A DNA stretch of 46,521 nt, from assembly GCA_021777765.1 (NCBI GenBank), contig JAJYDF010000028.1, positions 1-46,521 on the forward strand. The letters are read 5' to 3'. Of the stretch, positions 46,483-46,521 are shown piece by piece. Both the position numbers and the translations under genes were made by a program. The notes beneath the pieces were generated by a model, which had not been told where the DNA came from, made no database searches, and saw only the letters and a list, made by a program, of their open reading frames with translations. The stretch is from Pseudomonadota bacterium (GTDB taxonomy: Bacteria; Pseudomonadota; Gammaproteobacteria; DASZBR01). The stretch's first letter is position 1. The number at the start of each line of letters is the position of its first letter.

Positions 46483-46521
46483 ATGCAAACACAAGAAAAC
46501 ATACATAATCAATCACAACAA
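46483..46521 (+). CDS. Start of a gene running out of the window
   Basis: ATG 46483 has a strong ribosome-binding site, AGGAGGG (46468-46474), eight bases upstream. The first 13 residues (MQTQENIHNQSQQ) are polar and Gln/Asn-rich. No family can be given. Confidence 0.65.
   Translation, partial: MQTQENIHNQSQQ

Noticed and set aside
1..46521. CRISPR array, prophage or integrative element
   Set aside because: No evenly spaced direct repeats, integrase, transposase or phage structural genes were seen; the two tRNAs have no attachment-site duplication that could be recognised.

Overview
The window looks like a chromosome segment of an AT-rich gammaproteobacterium. The housekeeping proteins (AceE, Prs, LptD, LolB, MurU/AmgK) read as gammaproteobacterial. 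The accessory proteins are typical of host-associated Legionellales (Coxiella/Legionella/'Berkiella'-like): OTU, Sel1, ankyrin and leucine-rich repeats, coiled coils, and a sterol-type cyclase. The lineage call is inference from gene content; there is no rRNA gene here.

Layout. (1) 1-3.2 kb: aceE (pyruvate dehydrogenase E1) without aceF behind it, then a small GIY-YIG protein. (2) 3.4-9.0 kb: a two-gene unit. The first encodes a 1579-aa protein with an N-terminal OTU-like protease region, a central Ulp1/C48-like region that has lost its catalytic His and Cys, a HepT/DUF86-like HEPN domain with an intact R-x4-H motif, and a coiled coil. Eight to fourteen bases downstream is an MNT-type nucleotidyltransferase-like protein with degenerate metal ligands and an ankyrin-like tail. 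This resembles a HEPN-MNT toxin-antitoxin pair built into a giant effector, and is the best candidate for an undescribed system. (3) 9.1-13.2 kb: a GDSL esterase autotransporter and two unknown effector-like proteins, one internally duplicated. (4) 13.3-18.8 kb: amgK-murU (MurNAc recycling) divergent from lptD, then a DUF1499 lipoprotein. (5) 19-25 kb: K+ channel, tRNA-Leu(CAA), lolB, a Firmicutes-type murG, tRNA-Gln(TTG), prs, and an isoaspartyl peptidase. (6) 25-27.6 kb: a YtrA-type regulated ABC operon with a DUF2807 protein and a visible operator. (7) 27.8-32.2 kb: an oxidosqualene-cyclase-type (sterol) cyclase, a squalene/phytoene synthase and an FAD monooxygenase, interleaved with copies of a ~190-bp inverted-repeat element. 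(8) 32.5-35.9 kb: small metabolic and transport genes. (9) 36-46.5 kb: an accessory zone with a broken Sel1/ankyrin gene, remnants, an FG-GAP propeller protein, an LRR-like protein, and a nuclease-like gene split by a homopolymer frameshift and a stop codon.

Two dispersed repeat families run through the window: a ~190-bp element with GTAGCC...GGCTAC ends (six copies seen) and short CCTTCTC hairpins. No CRISPR array, rRNA, phage module, transposase or origin was seen. Gaps over 300 bases without an intact gene are 41025-41559 (holds only a coding remnant) and 39170-39485 (a remnant plus a terminator).
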